In this document: one piece after another, positions 7,637-17,981 of the stretch
Position numbering within the stretch: the stretch's first letter is position 1
How the letters are laid out: every line of letters starts with the position of its first letter
Source: Ferruginibacter sp.
GTDB taxonomy: Bacteria; Bacteroidota; Bacteroidia; Chitinophagales; Chitinophagaceae
Reading direction: 5' to 3'
Length of the DNA: 34,753 nucleotides
Assembly (NCBI GenBank): GCA_019638635.1
Contig: JAHBTM010000020.1
Location: forward strand, 1-34,753
Notes under the pieces: model-generated
Database searches by the model: none
What the model was told of the DNA's origin: nothing
Seen by the model: the letters and a program-made list of their open reading frames with translations, nothing else
Translations under genes and position numbers: made by a program

Positions 7637-8149
7637 ATGACAAAACAGGAAAAAAACGAAGTCATCGAGTTACTGAAAGGTAAATTCGAACAGTATAACA
7701 ACTTCTACATTACAGATACGGAGAGCCTGACTGTAGAGCAGGTAACCAACTTGCGTCGCCATTGCTTCAATAAGAATATTGAAATGAAAGTGGCCAAGAA
7801 TACGCTCATCCGCAAAGCGCTCGAAAGCATTGATGCTGAAAAGTATTCAGGCGTGTATGATTCCCTGCACAAGGTAACGGCACTGATGTTCAGCGACAAT
7901 CCGAAAGATCCCGCTTTAATCCTGAGTGGTTTTCGCAAGGAAAGCAACAACACCAAGCCTGAATTGAAAGCAGCGTTCATTAACGGAGATGTATTTGTGG
8001 GCGACAATCAACTCAAAGCCTTAACACAAATCAAAACGAAGAACGAATTGATTGGCGAGGTGATTGGATTGTTGCAATCTCCTATACAGCGCGTGATCGG
8101 TGCTTTGCAAAACAGGCCCGAGGCTGCGGAAGCTGTAGTAGAAGGTTAA
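7637..8149 (+). CDS. rplJ: 50S ribosomal protein L10
   Basis: A 170-aa L10 that anchors the L7/L12 stalk. The N-terminal rRNA-binding domain includes EQVTNLRRHCFNKNIEMKV and VAKNTLIRKAL, and the C-terminal helix that binds L7/L12 dimers is LIGEVIGLLQSPIQRVIGAL. It follows rplA by 33 bp. The ATG 7637 start fits the family (MTKQEKNEVIELL). Confidence 0.96.
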   Translation: MTKQEKNEVIELLKGKFEQYNNFYITDTESLTVEQVTNLRRHCFNKNIEMKVAKNTLIRKALESIDAEKYSGVYDSLHKVTALMFSDNPKDPALILSGFRKESNNTKPELKAAFINGDVFVGDNQLKALTQIKTKNELIGEVIGLLQSPIQRVIGALQNRPEAAEAVVEG

Positions 8150-8257
8150 TAACGCGCCGCGGTGCGGTTGCATGAAAAGGTATTTTTTTTTAATAACATA
8201 TCCGCCGGAGTTCCTGTTTAAACGGATCAATGAAGGCGGAAAAAAACAAACACAAAA
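8150..8257 (+). promoter_or_regulatory. rplJ-rplL spacer with competing pairings
   Basis: A 108-bp spacer, the longest before rpoB within the ribosomal protein run. It has a run of 9 T's and then two mutually exclusive pairings that share one strand: ATCCG (8200-8204) with CGGAT (8223-8227), or TCCGCC (8201-8206) with GGCGGA (8235-8240). It could tune L7/L12 synthesis, which must exceed L10 about fourfold. This is inference from pairing only. Confidence 0.3.
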
Positions 8258-8632
8258 ATGGCAGACGTAAAATCACTGGCAGAAAGCCTGGTAGGCTTAA
8301 CAGTAAAAGAAGTTCAGGAATTGGCAGAGTTCTTAAAAACAGAATACGGTATTGAACCGGCTGCTGCAGCAGTAGTAGTAGCTGCAGGTGGCGATGGTGG
8401 TGGTGCCGCTGCTGAAGAAAAAACTTCTTTCGATGTAATCCTGAAATCAGGTGGTGCTAACAAACTGGCTGTAGTTAAAATCGTTAAAGATTTAACCGGT
8501 CTTGGTTTGAAAGAAGCGAAAGATCTGGTAGATGGTGCTCCAAAGCCTGTTAAAGAAGGCGTTGACAAAGCCACTGCTGAAGAACTGAAAGCAAAATTAA
8601 CTGAGGCTGGCGCTGAGGTTGAAATTGCCTAA
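8258..8632 (+). CDS. rplL: 50S ribosomal protein L7/L12
   Basis: A 124-aa stalk protein present in multiple copies per ribosome that recruits translation factors. The N-terminal dimerisation helices (residues 1-33) are followed by an Ala/Val/Gly-rich hinge ([20 protein letters not shown]) and the globular C-terminal domain with [32 protein letters not shown] and [19 protein letters not shown]. The start lies in an A-rich leader without a Shine-Dalgarno site, typical of the phylum. A hairpin and T-rich run follow its stop codon. Confidence 0.97.
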   Translation: MADVKSLAESLVGLTVKEVQELAEFLKTEYGIEPAAAAVVVAAGGDGGGAAAEEKTSFDVILKSGGANKLAVVKIVKDLTGLGLKEAKDLVDGAPKPVKEGVDKATAEELKAKLTEAGAEVEIA

Positions 8633-8654
8633 GCCTTCTATACAACATAGCTTT

Positions 8655-8686
8655 AAAGCCGGAGAGCAATCTTCGGCTTTTTCTTT
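8655..8686 (+). terminator. Terminator/attenuator after rplL
   Basis: AAAGCCG (8655-8661) pairs with CGGCTTT (8674-8680), loop of 12 bases, followed by TTCTTT. In Escherichia coli a partial terminator also sits between rplL and rpoB, so attenuation is more likely than complete termination. Confidence 0.7.
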
Positions 8687-8707
8687 ATACAAAACCCCTC
8701 CTTTTAT

Positions 8708-8735
8708 TGGTCAATATTTAGAGTTTTGTTGACCA
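8708..8735. repeat. Inverted repeat downstream of the rplL hairpin
   Basis: TGGTCAA at 8708-8714 and TTGACCA at 8729-8735, perfect 7-bp arms with a 14-base spacer. It may be a second RNA hairpin or a protein-binding site. The downstream T content is modest. Confidence 0.35.
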
Positions 8736-8847
8736 TTTTATGGCGTACAATCCGGTGATTCTTATAAAAAATGGCCGCGGTTTAGCAAAAATCTTACCAA
8801 AACCTAAAAATTCGACAAAAAATGGGCAATAATTGGTTCGGATTTAC

Positions 8848-8855
8848 TACCTTTG
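8848..8855 (+). promoter_or_regulatory. Candidate -7 element of an rpoB promoter
   Basis: TACCTTTG matches TAnnTTTG exactly and is followed by a C/T-rich start region like that before rplK. No clear TTG is seen at the expected -33 spacing (the nearest, at 8833-8835, is too close). A leader of about 88 bases would precede rpoB. Confidence 0.5.
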
Positions 8856-8948
8856 CCCTCCTTTAATTTCGGGTTAGTGGCATTTGTTGTAATAACGTGT
8901 GTACGCTACCTGAGTTAAAGCCTCCATTTTAAAAGCTTTTACTACAAT

Positions 8949-11900
8949 ATGTCTGCAATCAAATCTACTTCTGACCAGCGTATCAACTTCGGAAAAGTTG
9001 AGCTCCTGGCGGAAACCCCCGATTTACTCGGTATCCAGATCCAGTCGTTTAAAGATTTTTTCCAGTTAGAAACCACGCCCGACAAAAGAAATAATGAAGG
9101 GTTGTTCCGTGTGTTTAAGGAAAACTTTCCGATTACGGATACACGTAACATTTTTGTGTTGGAATTCCTGGATTACTATGTAGATCCTCCACGCTACACC
9201 ATTGAAGAGTGTATTGAAAGAGGATTAACCTATGCTGTTCCGCTGAAAGCGAAGCTGCGCCTGAGCTGTAATGATGAAGAGCACGTAGATTTTCAGACCA
9301 TTGTGCAGGATGTATTCCTGGGCAATATTCCGTACATGACCCCTCGCGGCACTTTCGTTATCAACGGAGCCGAGCGTGTAGTGGTTAGCCAGTTGCACCG
9401 TTCACCCGGCGTATTCTTTGGCCAGTCTGTTCACCCGAACGGTACCAAAATTTACTCTGCCCGTGTAATTCCTTTCAAAGGTGCTTGGATGGAATTTGCC
9501 ACCGATATCAATAACGTCATGTTTGCGTATATCGATCGTAAAAAGAAATTCCCTGTTACTACATTATTGCGTTCTATAGGATATGAAACCGATAAGGACA
9601 TCCTCGAATTGTTTGGCATGGCCGATGAGGTGAAAGTCGACAAAAAAACGCTGGAAAAAAATATTGGAAAACGCCTCGCTGCCCGTGTACTGCGTACATG
9701 GTTTGAAGACTTTGTGGATGAAGATACCGGTGAAGTGGTGTCTATCGAAAGAAATGAAGTTATCCTTGAGCGTGATACCGTGCTGGATGAAGAGAACGTG
9801 GCGATGATCCTTGAAATGGAAGTGAAGAGTGTTTTCATTCAGAAAGAAGAGGTGAGCGGTGATTATGCTATTATCTACAACACCCTGAACAAGGATACAT
9901 CAAATAGTGAACTGGAAGCCGTTCAGCACATCTATAAACAATTGCGCGGAGCTGATGCACCGGATGATGAAACCGCTCGCGGAATCATTGATAAGTTGTT
10001 CTTCTCTGATAAGCGTTATGATTTAGGCGAAGTAGGTCGTTACAAAATCAACCGTCGCCTGGGGCTGAATATGCCATTGGATAAAAAAGTACTGACCAAA
10101 GACGATATCATTTCCATCATTAAATACCTCGTATTGCTTACCAATGGTAAGAGTGAGGTGGATGATATCGATCACCTGAGTAACCGCCGCGTACGTACAG
10201 TAGGTGAACAGTTGTATGCACAATTTGGTGTGGGATTGGCCCGTATGGCTCGTACTATCCGCGAACGCATGAATGTACGCGACAATGAAGTATTCACTCC
10301 GGTGGATCTGATCAATGCCCGTACATTATCATCCGTTATCAATTCCTTCTTCGGAACTTCTCAGTTATCGCAGTTCCTTGATCAAACCAACCCGTTGAGT
10401 GAGATCACGCATAAGCGTCGTATCTCCGCACTCGGACCCGGCGGTTTGAGCAGAGAGCGTGCAGGCTTTGAAGTACGTGACGTACACTATTCACACTACG
10501 GCCGTTTGTGTACCATTGAAACACCGGAAGGTCCGAACATTGGTTTGATTTCCACGTTGTGTGTGCACGCGAAAATCAATGAAATGGGCTTCATTGAAAC
10601 GCCTTACCGTAAAGTAGATAACGGTAAAGTGGATATGAAGAAAATCACTTTCCTGAGTGCTGAAGAAGAAGATACGGCTAAAATTGCACAGGCAAACGTA
10701 GATATAGACGACAAAGGAAACTTTGTTGAAGAAATGATTAAGTCGCGCCAAACAGGCGACTTCCCGATCCTGGAAAAAACGGAAGTGGAATATATGGATG
10801 TGGCTCCTAACCAAATTGTAGGTTTGAGTGCTTCTCTGATTCCGTTCCTTGAGCATGATGATGCCAACCGTGCCCTGATGGGATCGAACATGCAACGTCA
10901 GGCAGTGCCATTGATCAAACCTCAGGTTCCTATTGTGGGTACCGGTTTGGAAGGTAAGGCTGCGCGTGATGCTCGTATTCAGATTCACGCTGAGGGTGAT
11001 GGTGTGGTAGAGTTTGTGGATGCCAATGAAATTCATGTTCGTTATAAGCGCAGTGAAAATCAGCAACTGGTAAGTTTTGAAGATGATTTGAAAGTGTACA
11101 AGCTCACTAAGTTTGTGCGTACCAACCAGGAAACCTGTATCAACCTGCGCCCCGCAGTTAAAAAAGGACAAAAAATTTCTGAAGGAGATTTTCTGACGGA
11201 AGGATATGCAACCAAAGGCGGAGAATTGGCATTGGGAAGAAACCTGAAAGTGGCGTTCATGCCATGGAAAGGGTACAACTTCGAGGATGCGATAGTGATC
11301 AACGAGAAAGTGGTGAAGGAAGATTTATTTACGTCTATCCATATCAGTGAGTTTGAAACAGAAGTGCGTGATACCAAGCTCGGAGAAGAAGAATTGACTC
11401 CGGATATCCCGAACGTAAGTGAAGAAGCTACAAAAGATCTGGATCAGAATGGGATCATCCGCATTGGAGCCTCAATTAAAGAAGGGGATATCATCATCGG
11501 AAAAATTACACCTAAAGGAGAAAGTGATCCAACGCCGGAAGAAAAACTCCTGCGTGCCATTTTCGGGGATAAAGCCGGTGATGCCAAGGATGCTTCTTTG
11601 AAAGCCCCAAGCGGAACAGAGGGTGTGGTGATCAATAAAAAGCTATTCCAGCGCGCGAAAAAAGATAAGAATGCCAAGGTGCGTGAAAAGGCCTTGCTGG
11701 AAAAAATTGAAAAAACCCACGAGAAGAATGAAGAAGACCTGATGCAGATGCTGCAGCAAAAACTGCAGGTGTTGCTGAAAGATAAAACCAGTCAGGGTGT
11801 TACCAACAACTTCGGTGAAGTATTGATTGGTAAAGGCGTGAAGTTTAATGCCAAGAACCTAGCCGGAATTGATTATGTAAATGTGAACCCGTTGGGTTGG

Positions 11901-12758
11901 AGCGGAGATCCTAAAACGGATGACCTCATCAACACTTTGTTGCACAATTACAACATCAAATTCAATGAAGAGTTAGGACGTTACAAACGTGAGAAATTCA
12001 ACATCTCTATCGGTGATGAATTGCCTGCCGGTGTATTGAAACTTGCTAAGGTGTATATGGCTGTAAAGCGTAAACTGAAAGTGGGCGATAAGATGGCCGG
12101 ACGCCACGGAAACAAAGGGATTGTGGCGAAGATTGTTCGTGCGGAAGATATGCCATTCCTTGAGGATGGAACACCGGTGGATATTGTATTGAATCCGTTG
12201 GGTGTACCAAGCCGTATGAACCTCGGACAGATTTATGAAACCGTTCTGGGTTGGGCCGGTGAAAAACTGGGCGTCCGTTTTGCAACACCCATTTTCGATG
12301 GAGCTACTGTAGAAGAAATTGATGAACATATCAATCAGGCCGGTTTGCCAAAGTTTGGCCATACCTATCTCTACGATGGTGAAACCGGAGACCGTTTCGA
12401 TCAGCGCGCAACCGTGGGTATCATTTATATGATTAAACTGCACCACATGGTGGATGATAAGATGCACGCCCGTTCCATCGGACCGTACAGCTTAATTACA
12501 CAACAACCGCTGGGTGGTAAAGCGCAGTTCGGTGGTCAACGTTTTGGTGAGATGGAGGTTTGGGCATTGGAAGCCTATGGTGCATCTAACATCTTGCAAG
12601 AATTGCTGACGCTGAAATCAGATGATATCATCGGAAGAGCAAAGACTTACGAGGCAATTGTAAAAGGCGACAATATTCCAAGAGCCGGTATCCCTGAGTC
12701 GTTCAATGTATTGGTACATGAACTAAGGGGGCTTGGTTTGGATTTGAAGTTCGAATAA
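8949..12758 (+). CDS. rpoB: DNA-directed RNA polymerase subunit beta
   Basis: A 1269-aa beta subunit, normal for Bacteroidota. Recognised blocks include the N-terminal protrusion and lobe ([19 protein letters not shown]), the rifampicin pocket from about residue 467 ([16 protein letters not shown], then [19 protein letters not shown]), and the C-terminal [12 protein letters not shown] and [20 protein letters not shown] segments that contact beta prime. The rifampicin pocket has the usual Asp, His and Ser residues, so no resistance substitution is visible. Between about residues 850 and 1010 lies a charged stretch ([20 protein letters not shown]) that is predicted helical and belongs to a lineage-variable insert. 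It probably has both read-through and its own promoter. Confidence 0.98.
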   Translation: MSAIKSTSDQRINFGKVELLAETPDLLGIQIQSFKDFFQLETTPDKRNNEGLFRVFKENFPITDTRNIFVLEFLDYYVDPPRYTIEECIERGLTYAVPLKAKLRLSCNDEEHVDFQTIVQDVFLGNIPYMTPRGTFVINGAERVVVSQLHRSPGVFFGQSVHPNGTKIYSARVIPFKGAWMEFATDINNVMFAYIDRKKKFPVTTLLRSIGYETDKDILELFGMADEVKVDKKTLEKNIGKRLAARVLRTWFEDFVDEDTGEVVSIERNEVILERDTVLDEENVAMILEMEVKSVFIQKEEVSGDYAIIYNTLNKDTSNSELEAVQHIYKQLRGADAPDDETARGIIDKLFFSDKRYDLGEVGRYKINRRLGLNMPLDKKVLTKDDIISIIKYLVLLTNGKSEVDDIDHLSNRRVRTVGEQLYAQFGVGLARMARTIRERMNVRDNEVFTPVDLINARTLSSVINSFFGTSQLSQFLDQTNPLSEITHKRRISALGPGGLSRERAGFEVRDVHYSHYGRLCTIETPEGPNIGLISTLCVHAKINEMGFIETPYRKVDNGKVDMKKITFLSAEEEDTAKIAQANVDIDDKGNFVEEMIKSRQTGDFPILEKTEVEYMDVAPNQIVGLSASLIPFLEHDDANRALMGSNMQRQAVPLIKPQVPIVGTGLEGKAARDARIQIHAEGDGVVEFVDANEIHVRYKRSENQQLVSFEDDLKVYKLTKFVRTNQETCINLRPAVKKGQKISEGDFLTEGYATKGGELALGRNLKVAFMPWKGYNFEDAIVINEKVVKEDLFTSIHISEFETEVRDTKLGEEELTPDIPNVSEEATKDLDQNGIIRIGASIKEGDIIIGKITPKGESDPTPEEKLLRAIFGDKAGDAKDASLKAPSGTEGVVINKKLFQRAKKDKNAKVREKALLEKIEKTHEKNEEDLMQMLQQKLQVLLKDKTSQGVTNNFGEVLIGKGVKFNAKNLAGIDYVNVNPLGWSGDPKTDDLINTLLHNYNIKFNEELGRYKREKFNISIGDELPAGVLKLAKVYMAVKRKLKVGDKMAGRHGNKGIVAKIVRAEDMPFLEDGTPVDIVLNPLGVPSRMNLGQIYETVLGWAGEKLGVRFATPIFDGATVEEIDEHINQAGLPKFGHTYLYDGETGDRFDQRATVGIIYMIKLHHMVDDKMHARSIGPYSLITQQPLGGKAQFGGQRFGEMEVWALEAYGASNILQELLTLKSDDIIGRAKTYEAIVKGDNIPRAGIPESFNVLVHELRGLGLDLKFE

Positions 12759-12769
12759 CATTTTTGAAA

Positions 12770-12809
12770 CTGCAGCCATGTATGTAAAAATGCATGGCCG
12801 CAGGTTTTT
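12770..12809 (+). terminator. Hairpin plus T-tract between rpoB and rpoC
   Basis: CTGCAGCCATG (12770-12780) pairs with CATGGCCGCAG (12793-12803) over 11 positions with a single mismatch, loop of 12 bases, then G and five T's. Flanking A's and T's could extend the stem. It has the form of an intrinsic terminator or attenuator but could instead be an mRNA processing or stability element. Confidence 0.6.
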
Positions 12810-12854
12810 CAGAATCTGTTGTTCATCATTTATCAAAAATTATCAATTTAGAAT

Positions 12855-15800
12855 ATGGCATTCAAAAAAGAAAATCGTCCTAAATCAACGTTTTCTCAAA
12901 TAACAATCGGATTAGCCTCTCCAGACAGTATTCTTGAAAGAAGCTTTGGAGAAGTACTGAAGCCCGAAACAATCAATTACCGTACGTACAAACCGGAAAG
13001 GGATGGCCTTTTCTGTGAAAGAATTTTTGGTCCGGTGAAAGATTACGAATGTGCTTGCGGAAAGTACAAGCGTATTCGTTACCGTGGTATTGTTTGCGAC
13101 CGCTGCGGTGTGGAAGTAACTGAAAAGAAAGTACGCCGTGAGCGTATCGGGCACATCAAACTGGTGGTGCCTATTGTACATATCTGGTATTTTAAATCAT
13201 TACCGAACAAAATCGGATACCTGCTGGGGATGAGTTCCAAGAAACTGGAAAGCATCATTTACTATGAGCGTTTCGTAGTGATTCAATCCGGTGTACGGGC
13301 TGATAAAGGACAAAATTACGGTGATCTGTTATCTGAAGAAGAGTATCTGGATATCTTGGATGCATTGCCAAAAGAAAATCAGATGTTGCCGGATGAGGAT
13401 CCTGAAAAATTCATCGCCAAAATGGGTGCAGAGGCCGTTTCTGCTATGTTGGAAAGGCTCGATCTGGATCAACTGAGTTTTGATTTACGTCATGCCGCTG
13501 CCAACGAAACATCACAACAACGTAAGGCGGATGCGTTAAAGCGTTTAAGCGTGGTTGAAAGTTTCCGTGATGCCAATACACGCATCCTGAATCGTCCGGA
13601 GTGGATGGTGATGCAATACATCCCTGTGATTCCACCGGAATTGCGTCCATTGGTTCCATTGGATGGTGGCCGTTTCGCTTCATCTGATCTGAATGATCTG
13701 TACCGCAGGGTGATTATTCGTAACAACCGTTTGAAGCGATTGTTGGAAATTAAAGCACCAGAGGTGATCTTGCGGAACGAGAAGCGTATGTTGCAGGAAG
13801 CCATTGATTCATTGTTTGATAACAGCCGTAAATCGAATGCAGTAAAGGCTGAAGGCGGACGTGCCCTGAAATCACTCAGCGATGTATTGAAAGGAAAGCA
13901 AGGCCGCTTCCGTCAGAACCTTTTAGGAAAGCGTGTTGACTATTCAGGCCGTTCCGTAATTGTGGTAGGTCCTGAGTTGAAAATGCACGAGTGTGGTTTA
14001 CCTAAGGATATGGCAGCTGAATTGTTCAAGCCGTTTATCATTCGTAAACTGATTGAGCGTGGCATCGTGAAAACGGTTAAAAGTGCCCGCAAGTTGGTAG
14101 ATAAGAAAGAAGCCATTATCTGGGATATCCTGGAGAATATATTAAAAGGCCATCCGGTAATGCTGAATCGCGCCCCTACACTGCACCGGTTATCAATTCA
14201 GGCATTCCAGCCAAAATTGATTGAAGGGAAAGCCATTCAGTTGCACCCGTTGGTGACCACGGCATTCAACGCCGACTTTGACGGTGACCAGATGGCGGTT
14301 CACGTGCCGTTGAGCAACGCAGCCATTCTGGAAGCACAGTTGTTGATGTTGTCTTCGCACAATATCCTCAACCCGCAAAATGGTACACCAATTACCCTGC
14401 CTTCTCAGGACATGGTATTGGGATTGTACTATATCACCAAAGGAAAGAAATCAACCGAAACAGAAATAGTGAAAGGAGAAGGGAAAGCTTTCTACTCTCC
14501 TGAAGAGGTAATCATCGCCTATAATGAGAAGCGCGCTGATTTACACGCGAACATTAAAGTAAAGGTGAACGTGCGTCAGGCAGATGGTTCACTGGTGAAT
14601 AAATTAATTGAAACAACCGTTGGACGTGTAATATTCAATCAGTTTGTACCTAAGGAAGTGGGATTTGTAAATGCATTGCTCACGAAGAAGAATCTGAGAG
14701 AAATTATCGGTGATATCATTAAATGGACCAGCGTACCGGCTACAGCTAAATTCCTGGATGATATCAAAACGCTCGGTTACCGCATGGCCTTTAAAGGTGG
14801 TTTATCGTTCAACATTAATGACCTGATTATCCCAGCAGTGAAAGCTGAGCTGGTAGAAAATGCCAAATCTGAAGTATCGGAAGTGTGGGATAGCTACAAC
14901 ATGGGATTGATTACGAACAATGAACGCTATAACCAGATTATTGACATCTGGAGCCGGGTAGATACTAAAGTAACGGAAACGCTTATACGCGAATTAGCCA
15001 TTGATAAGCAGGGATTCAACTCCGTATTTATGATGTTGGATTCAGGCGCGAGGGGAAGTAAGCAGCAGATTAAGCAGCTGGCAGGTTTGAGGGGTTTGAT
15101 GGCCAAACCGCGTAAATCAGGTTCATCCGGTTCTGAAATTATTGAAAACCCAATCCTGGCAAACTTTAAAGATGGGTTGAGTGTATTGGAATACTTCATT
15201 TCTACCCACGGTGCCCGTAAAGGTCTTGCCGATACGGCCCTGAAAACAGCCGATGCCGGTTACCTGACACGTAGGTTGGTGGATGTGGCTCAGGATGTGG
15301 TCATCAATGAAGAGGATTGCGGTACACTGCGTGGTATTGCAGCTCAGGCATTAAAAGATAATGAAGACATTATTGAACCATTGAGTGACAGGATTGAAGG
15401 TCGTACCTCATTGCATGATGTATTACACCCTGTAACCGGTGAACTGATTATCAAAGCCGGTGAGGAAATTGGTCCGGACGATGCACGCCGTATCGAAGAA
15501 ATTGGAATTGAAACAGTTGAAATACGTTCAGTACTTACTTGCGAAAGCAAGCGCGGTGTGTGTGTGAAGTGTTATGGAAAGAACCTGGCTTCAGGTATGA
15601 TGGCTCAGCGTGGTGATGCAGTGGGTATCATTGCTGCACAGTCTATCGGTGAACCAGGAACTCAATTGACCCTGCGTACCTTCCACGTGGGTGGTGTGGC
15701 CGGCTCTGCATCAGTTGAATCTTCACTGGTTGCCAAGTTCGACGGAACACTCCAGTTCGATGGATTGCGTACGGTAAGTACGGAAGACGCAGAAGGTAAG

Positions 15801-17147
15801 AAAATTCAGGTGGTAATCGGTCGTACCGGTGAAGTAAGAAACATCGACGTAGCTTCAGAGCGTTTGCTGAACACCATGCACATTCCTTATGGATCAGTGT
15901 TGAAAGTGAAGGATGGACAGAAAGTTCAGAAAGGTGATGTGATATGCACTTGGGATCCGTTCAACAATGTTATCATTGCGGAAGCCAACGGTACCATTAA
16001 GATGGAAGCTGTTATTGAAGGTGTAACCTTCCGTGAAGAAGCCGATGAACAAACTGGTCACCGCGAGAAAGTGGTCATTGATACAAAAGATAAAACCAAG
16101 TTGCCGACTATCATTGTGGAAGGTAAAGACAAAAAATCATATAACCTTCCGGTAGGTTCACACATTGTGGTGGAAGAAGGTGAGGAAGTAAAGAGCGGTC
16201 AGGTATTGGTGAAAATTCCACGTATCCTCAGCAAGTTGAAGGATATCACGGGAGGTTTACCACGTGTAACTGAACTGTTTGAAGCCCGTAACCCAAGCAA
16301 CCCTGCGGTGGTGTGTGAAATTGATGGTGTAGTAACCTTTGGTACCATCAAGCGTGGTAACAGAGAAATTATTGTAGAGGCTAAGGATGGTGTAGTGCGT
16401 AAGTATCTCGTTCCATTGAGCCGTCAGATTCTGGTACAAGATGGCGACTTCGTGAAAGCGGGTGCTGCGTTGAGTGATGGTCAAATTGCCCCTGCAGACA
16501 TTCTGAATATCAAAGGTCCATTTGCTGTTCAGGAATACGTGGTGAATGAAATTCAGGAAGTGTACCGACTGCAAGGTGTAAAAATCAACGACAAACATAT
16601 TGAGGTGATTGTTCGTCAGATGATGCGCAAGGTCACTATCGAAGATGCCGGGGATACAAAATTCCTCGAAGGAGATACAGAAGATCGCGCAGACTTTAAC
16701 GCTGAGAATGATTACATCTATGATAAGAAAGTTATCACAGAGCATGGTGAAAGTACGAAGTTGAAAACCGGTCAGATTGCTACATTACGTGAAGTACGTG
16801 AAGAAAATTCCATACTCCGTCGTGCCGATAAAAAACTGGTTGAATACCGGGATGCGAAACCTGCAACCTCCTCTCCGTTGTTGTTGGGAATTACCAAGGC
16901 ATCACTGGGTACACACAGTTGGATTTCAGCGGCGTCGTTCCAGGAAACCACTAAAGTGTTGAGCTCTGCAGCCATTCAGGGTAAAACCGATTTAATGCTC
17001 GGATTGAAAGAGAATGTGATTACAGGACATCATATCCCGGCAGGTACTGGTTTGCGTGAATTTGAAAACATGATTGTAGGTAGTAAAGAAGAGTATGAAT
17101 TGCTGATGACTACCAAAGAAGCTATGAGCTTTGATGAAGAAGAGTAA
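12855..17147 (+). CDS. rpoC: DNA-directed RNA polymerase subunit beta prime
   Basis: A 1430-aa beta prime subunit. The N-terminal zinc finger uses C66, C68, C81 and C84 (CACGKY, CDRCG). The catalytic Mg site is NADFDGDQM at residues 472-480, with D474, D476 and D478. The second zinc site is C822, C896, C903 and C906 ([11 protein letters not shown]). The trigger-loop/bridge-helix region ([25 protein letters not shown]) and the C-terminal [24 protein letters not shown] are intact. It lies 96 bp after rpoB, across a hairpin that resembles a terminator. No promoter was seen between them, so some read-through must occur. Confidence 0.98.
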   Translation: MAFKKENRPKSTFSQITIGLASPDSILERSFGEVLKPETINYRTYKPERDGLFCERIFGPVKDYECACGKYKRIRYRGIVCDRCGVEVTEKKVRRERIGHIKLVVPIVHIWYFKSLPNKIGYLLGMSSKKLESIIYYERFVVIQSGVRADKGQNYGDLLSEEEYLDILDALPKENQMLPDEDPEKFIAKMGAEAVSAMLERLDLDQLSFDLRHAAANETSQQRKADALKRLSVVESFRDANTRILNRPEWMVMQYIPVIPPELRPLVPLDGGRFASSDLNDLYRRVIIRNNRLKRLLEIKAPEVILRNEKRMLQEAIDSLFDNSRKSNAVKAEGGRALKSLSDVLKGKQGRFRQNLLGKRVDYSGRSVIVVGPELKMHECGLPKDMAAELFKPFIIRKLIERGIVKTVKSARKLVDKKEAIIWDILENILKGHPVMLNRAPTLHRLSIQAFQPKLIEGKAIQLHPLVTTAFNADFDGDQMAVHVPLSNAAILEAQLLMLSSHNILNPQNGTPITLPSQDMVLGLYYITKGKKSTETEIVKGEGKAFYSPEEVIIAYNEKRADLHANIKVKVNVRQADGSLVNKLIETTVGRVIFNQFVPKEVGFVNALLTKKNLREIIGDIIKWTSVPATAKFLDDIKTLGYRMAFKGGLSFNINDLIIPAVKAELVENAKSEVSEVWDSYNMGLITNNERYNQIIDIWSRVDTKVTETLIRELAIDKQGFNSVFMMLDSGARGSKQQIKQLAGLRGLMAKPRKSGSSGSEIIENPILANFKDGLSVLEYFISTHGARKGLADTALKTADAGYLTRRLVDVAQDVVINEEDCGTLRGIAAQALKDNEDIIEPLSDRIEGRTSLHDVLHPVTGELIIKAGEEIGPDDARRIEEIGIETVEIRSVLTCESKRGVCVKCYGKNLASGMMAQRGDAVGIIAAQSIGEPGTQLTLRTFHVGGVAGSASVESSLVAKFDGTLQFDGLRTVSTEDAEGKKIQVVIGRTGEVRNIDVASERLLNTMHIPYGSVLKVKDGQKVQKGDVICTWDPFNNVIIAEANGTIKMEAVIEGVTFREEADEQTGHREKVVIDTKDKTKLPTIIVEGKDKKSYNLPVGSHIVVEEGEEVKSGQVLVKIPRILSKLKDITGGLPRVTELFEARNPSNPAVVCEIDGVVTFGTIKRGNREIIVEAKDGVVRKYLVPLSRQILVQDGDFVKAGAALSDGQIAPADILNIKGPFAVQEYVVNEIQEVYRLQGVKINDKHIEVIVRQMMRKVTIEDAGDTKFLEGDTEDRADFNAENDYIYDKKVITEHGESTKLKTGQIATLREVREENSILRRADKKLVEYRDAKPATSSPLLLGITKASLGTHSWISAASFQETTKVLSSAAIQGKTDLMLGLKENVITGHHIPAGTGLREFENMIVGSKEEYELLMTTKEAMSFDEEE

Positions 17148-17174
17148 TTCAACCCATTAAAAATACAATTTCAT

Positions 17175-17203
17175 AAGAGCAGGCATAGGTCTGCTCTTTT
17201 TTG
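17175..17203 (+). terminator. Terminator of the rpoBC operon
   Basis: AAGAGCAG (17175-17182) pairs perfectly with CTGCTCTT (17191-17198), loop of 8 bases, with a run of T's that continues to 17202. It lies 27 bp after the rpoC stop and is a classic intrinsic terminator. Confidence 0.88.
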
Positions 17204-17285
17204 TAGTTAAGCCTATACTAAAAAGGCTACTGAAGCATAGTGTTCAGCTACTTTACAGTATATTGCCGCCTGAAATTAATATTAT

Positions 17286-17900
17286 ATGAAACAATTGTCT
17301 CTCGTATTCAATCTCGTGTTGCTGGTAGCCGTAGGCGTATTGTATTATCTGCATTTTTCCGGTAAAGATGCCGGAGCCAGGCAACCGGCAGTGGTACGTG
17401 CAGCCCCTGTAAGCGCTGATGGCAAAGTAGTAGCTCCGTTGATTGCATATGTTGAACTGGATTCACTCAATGAAAAAATTACATTCATCAAGAATAAACG
17501 TAAAGAGCTGGAAGCAGAGCAAAAAACTATTGAACAGGAGTGGGAGAACGGATATCGTGACTTGGAGCGCCAACGGGATAATTTCCTGAAGAAAGGGAAT
17601 TCCATCACTCAGGAAGAAGCACAACAAATGCAGATGTCGCTCATGAGCCAGCAGGAGAAAATTGATGAACGTAAACAAACCAAAGTTCAAAAACTCAGCG
17701 AGCGCAGTTTCAATGCGATGGATGATATTCAGAAAAAGTTAAAGGAGTTTATGGAAGATTATAACCGCGAGAAGAATTATATGTACATCCTTACCACCGG
17801 AACCGGATTAGACTACATGGTGTATAAAGATTCAACATTGAACATCACCAATGACGTGATTGAAGGTATGAATCAAAAATTAAGTGCAGGTAAGCAATAG
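17286..17900 (+). CDS. OmpH/Skp-like periplasmic chaperone family protein
   Basis: A 204-aa protein with an N-terminal hydrophobic segment (residues 5-24, LSLVFNLVLLVAVGVLYYL) acting as a signal sequence or membrane anchor. It is followed by IAYVELDSLNEK, the strand that begins the OmpH/Skp core, then a long charged coiled coil (about residues 60-155, with KRKELEAEQKTIEQEWENGY) and the closing core YILTTGTGLDYMVYKDSTLNIT. Skp proteins are trimeric jellyfish-shaped chaperones that hold unfolded outer-membrane proteins. The absence of a clear cleavage site means it may stay anchored in the inner membrane facing the periplasm. It is a single-gene unit between two strong terminators. Confidence 0.82.
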   Translation: MKQLSLVFNLVLLVAVGVLYYLHFSGKDAGARQPAVVRAAPVSADGKVVAPLIAYVELDSLNEKITFIKNKRKELEAEQKTIEQEWENGYRDLERQRDNFLKKGNSITQEEAQQMQMSLMSQQEKIDERKQTKVQKLSERSFNAMDDIQKKLKEFMEDYNREKNYMYILTTGTGLDYMVYKDSTLNITNDVIEGMNQKLSAGKQ

Positions 17901-17923
17901 ATATTTAATAATATACTATATTG

Positions 17924-17955
17924 AATCCCGGACCGTAATAGGTTCGGGATTTTTA
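17924..17955 (+). terminator. Terminator after the OmpH-like gene
   Basis: AATCCCGGACC (17924-17934) pairs with GGTTCGGGATT (17941-17951) over 11 positions, with one G.T wobble and a 6-base loop, followed by T-rich sequence (TTTATTTTC). It lies 23 bp after the stop codon. Confidence 0.82.
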
Positions 17956-17981
17956 TTTTCGATTACCGAAAAATACTGCGC

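Larger units (their letters stand above)
8633..8948 (+). other. 316-bp rplL-rpoB regulatory region
   Basis: Holds, in order, an attenuator-like hairpin (8655-8686), an inverted repeat TGGTCAA/TTGACCA (8708-8735), an exact -7 element TACCTTTG (8848-8855) and a 12-bp palindrome TAAAAGCTTTTA (8930-8941) seven bases before the rpoB start. No ORF of note. The layout suggests partial termination after rplL plus a separate promoter for rpoBC. Confidence 0.55.

Noticed and set aside
10491-11171. Long open frame (226 codons) on the minus strand inside rpoB
   Set aside because: Antisense shadow of rpoB. Its product is His/Phe/Ile-rich with no family features, and rpoB is fully conserved across the span.
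16257-16745. Open frame of 162 codons on the minus strand inside rpoC
   Set aside because: Antisense shadow of a highly conserved gene, with no promoter and no recognisable protein features.
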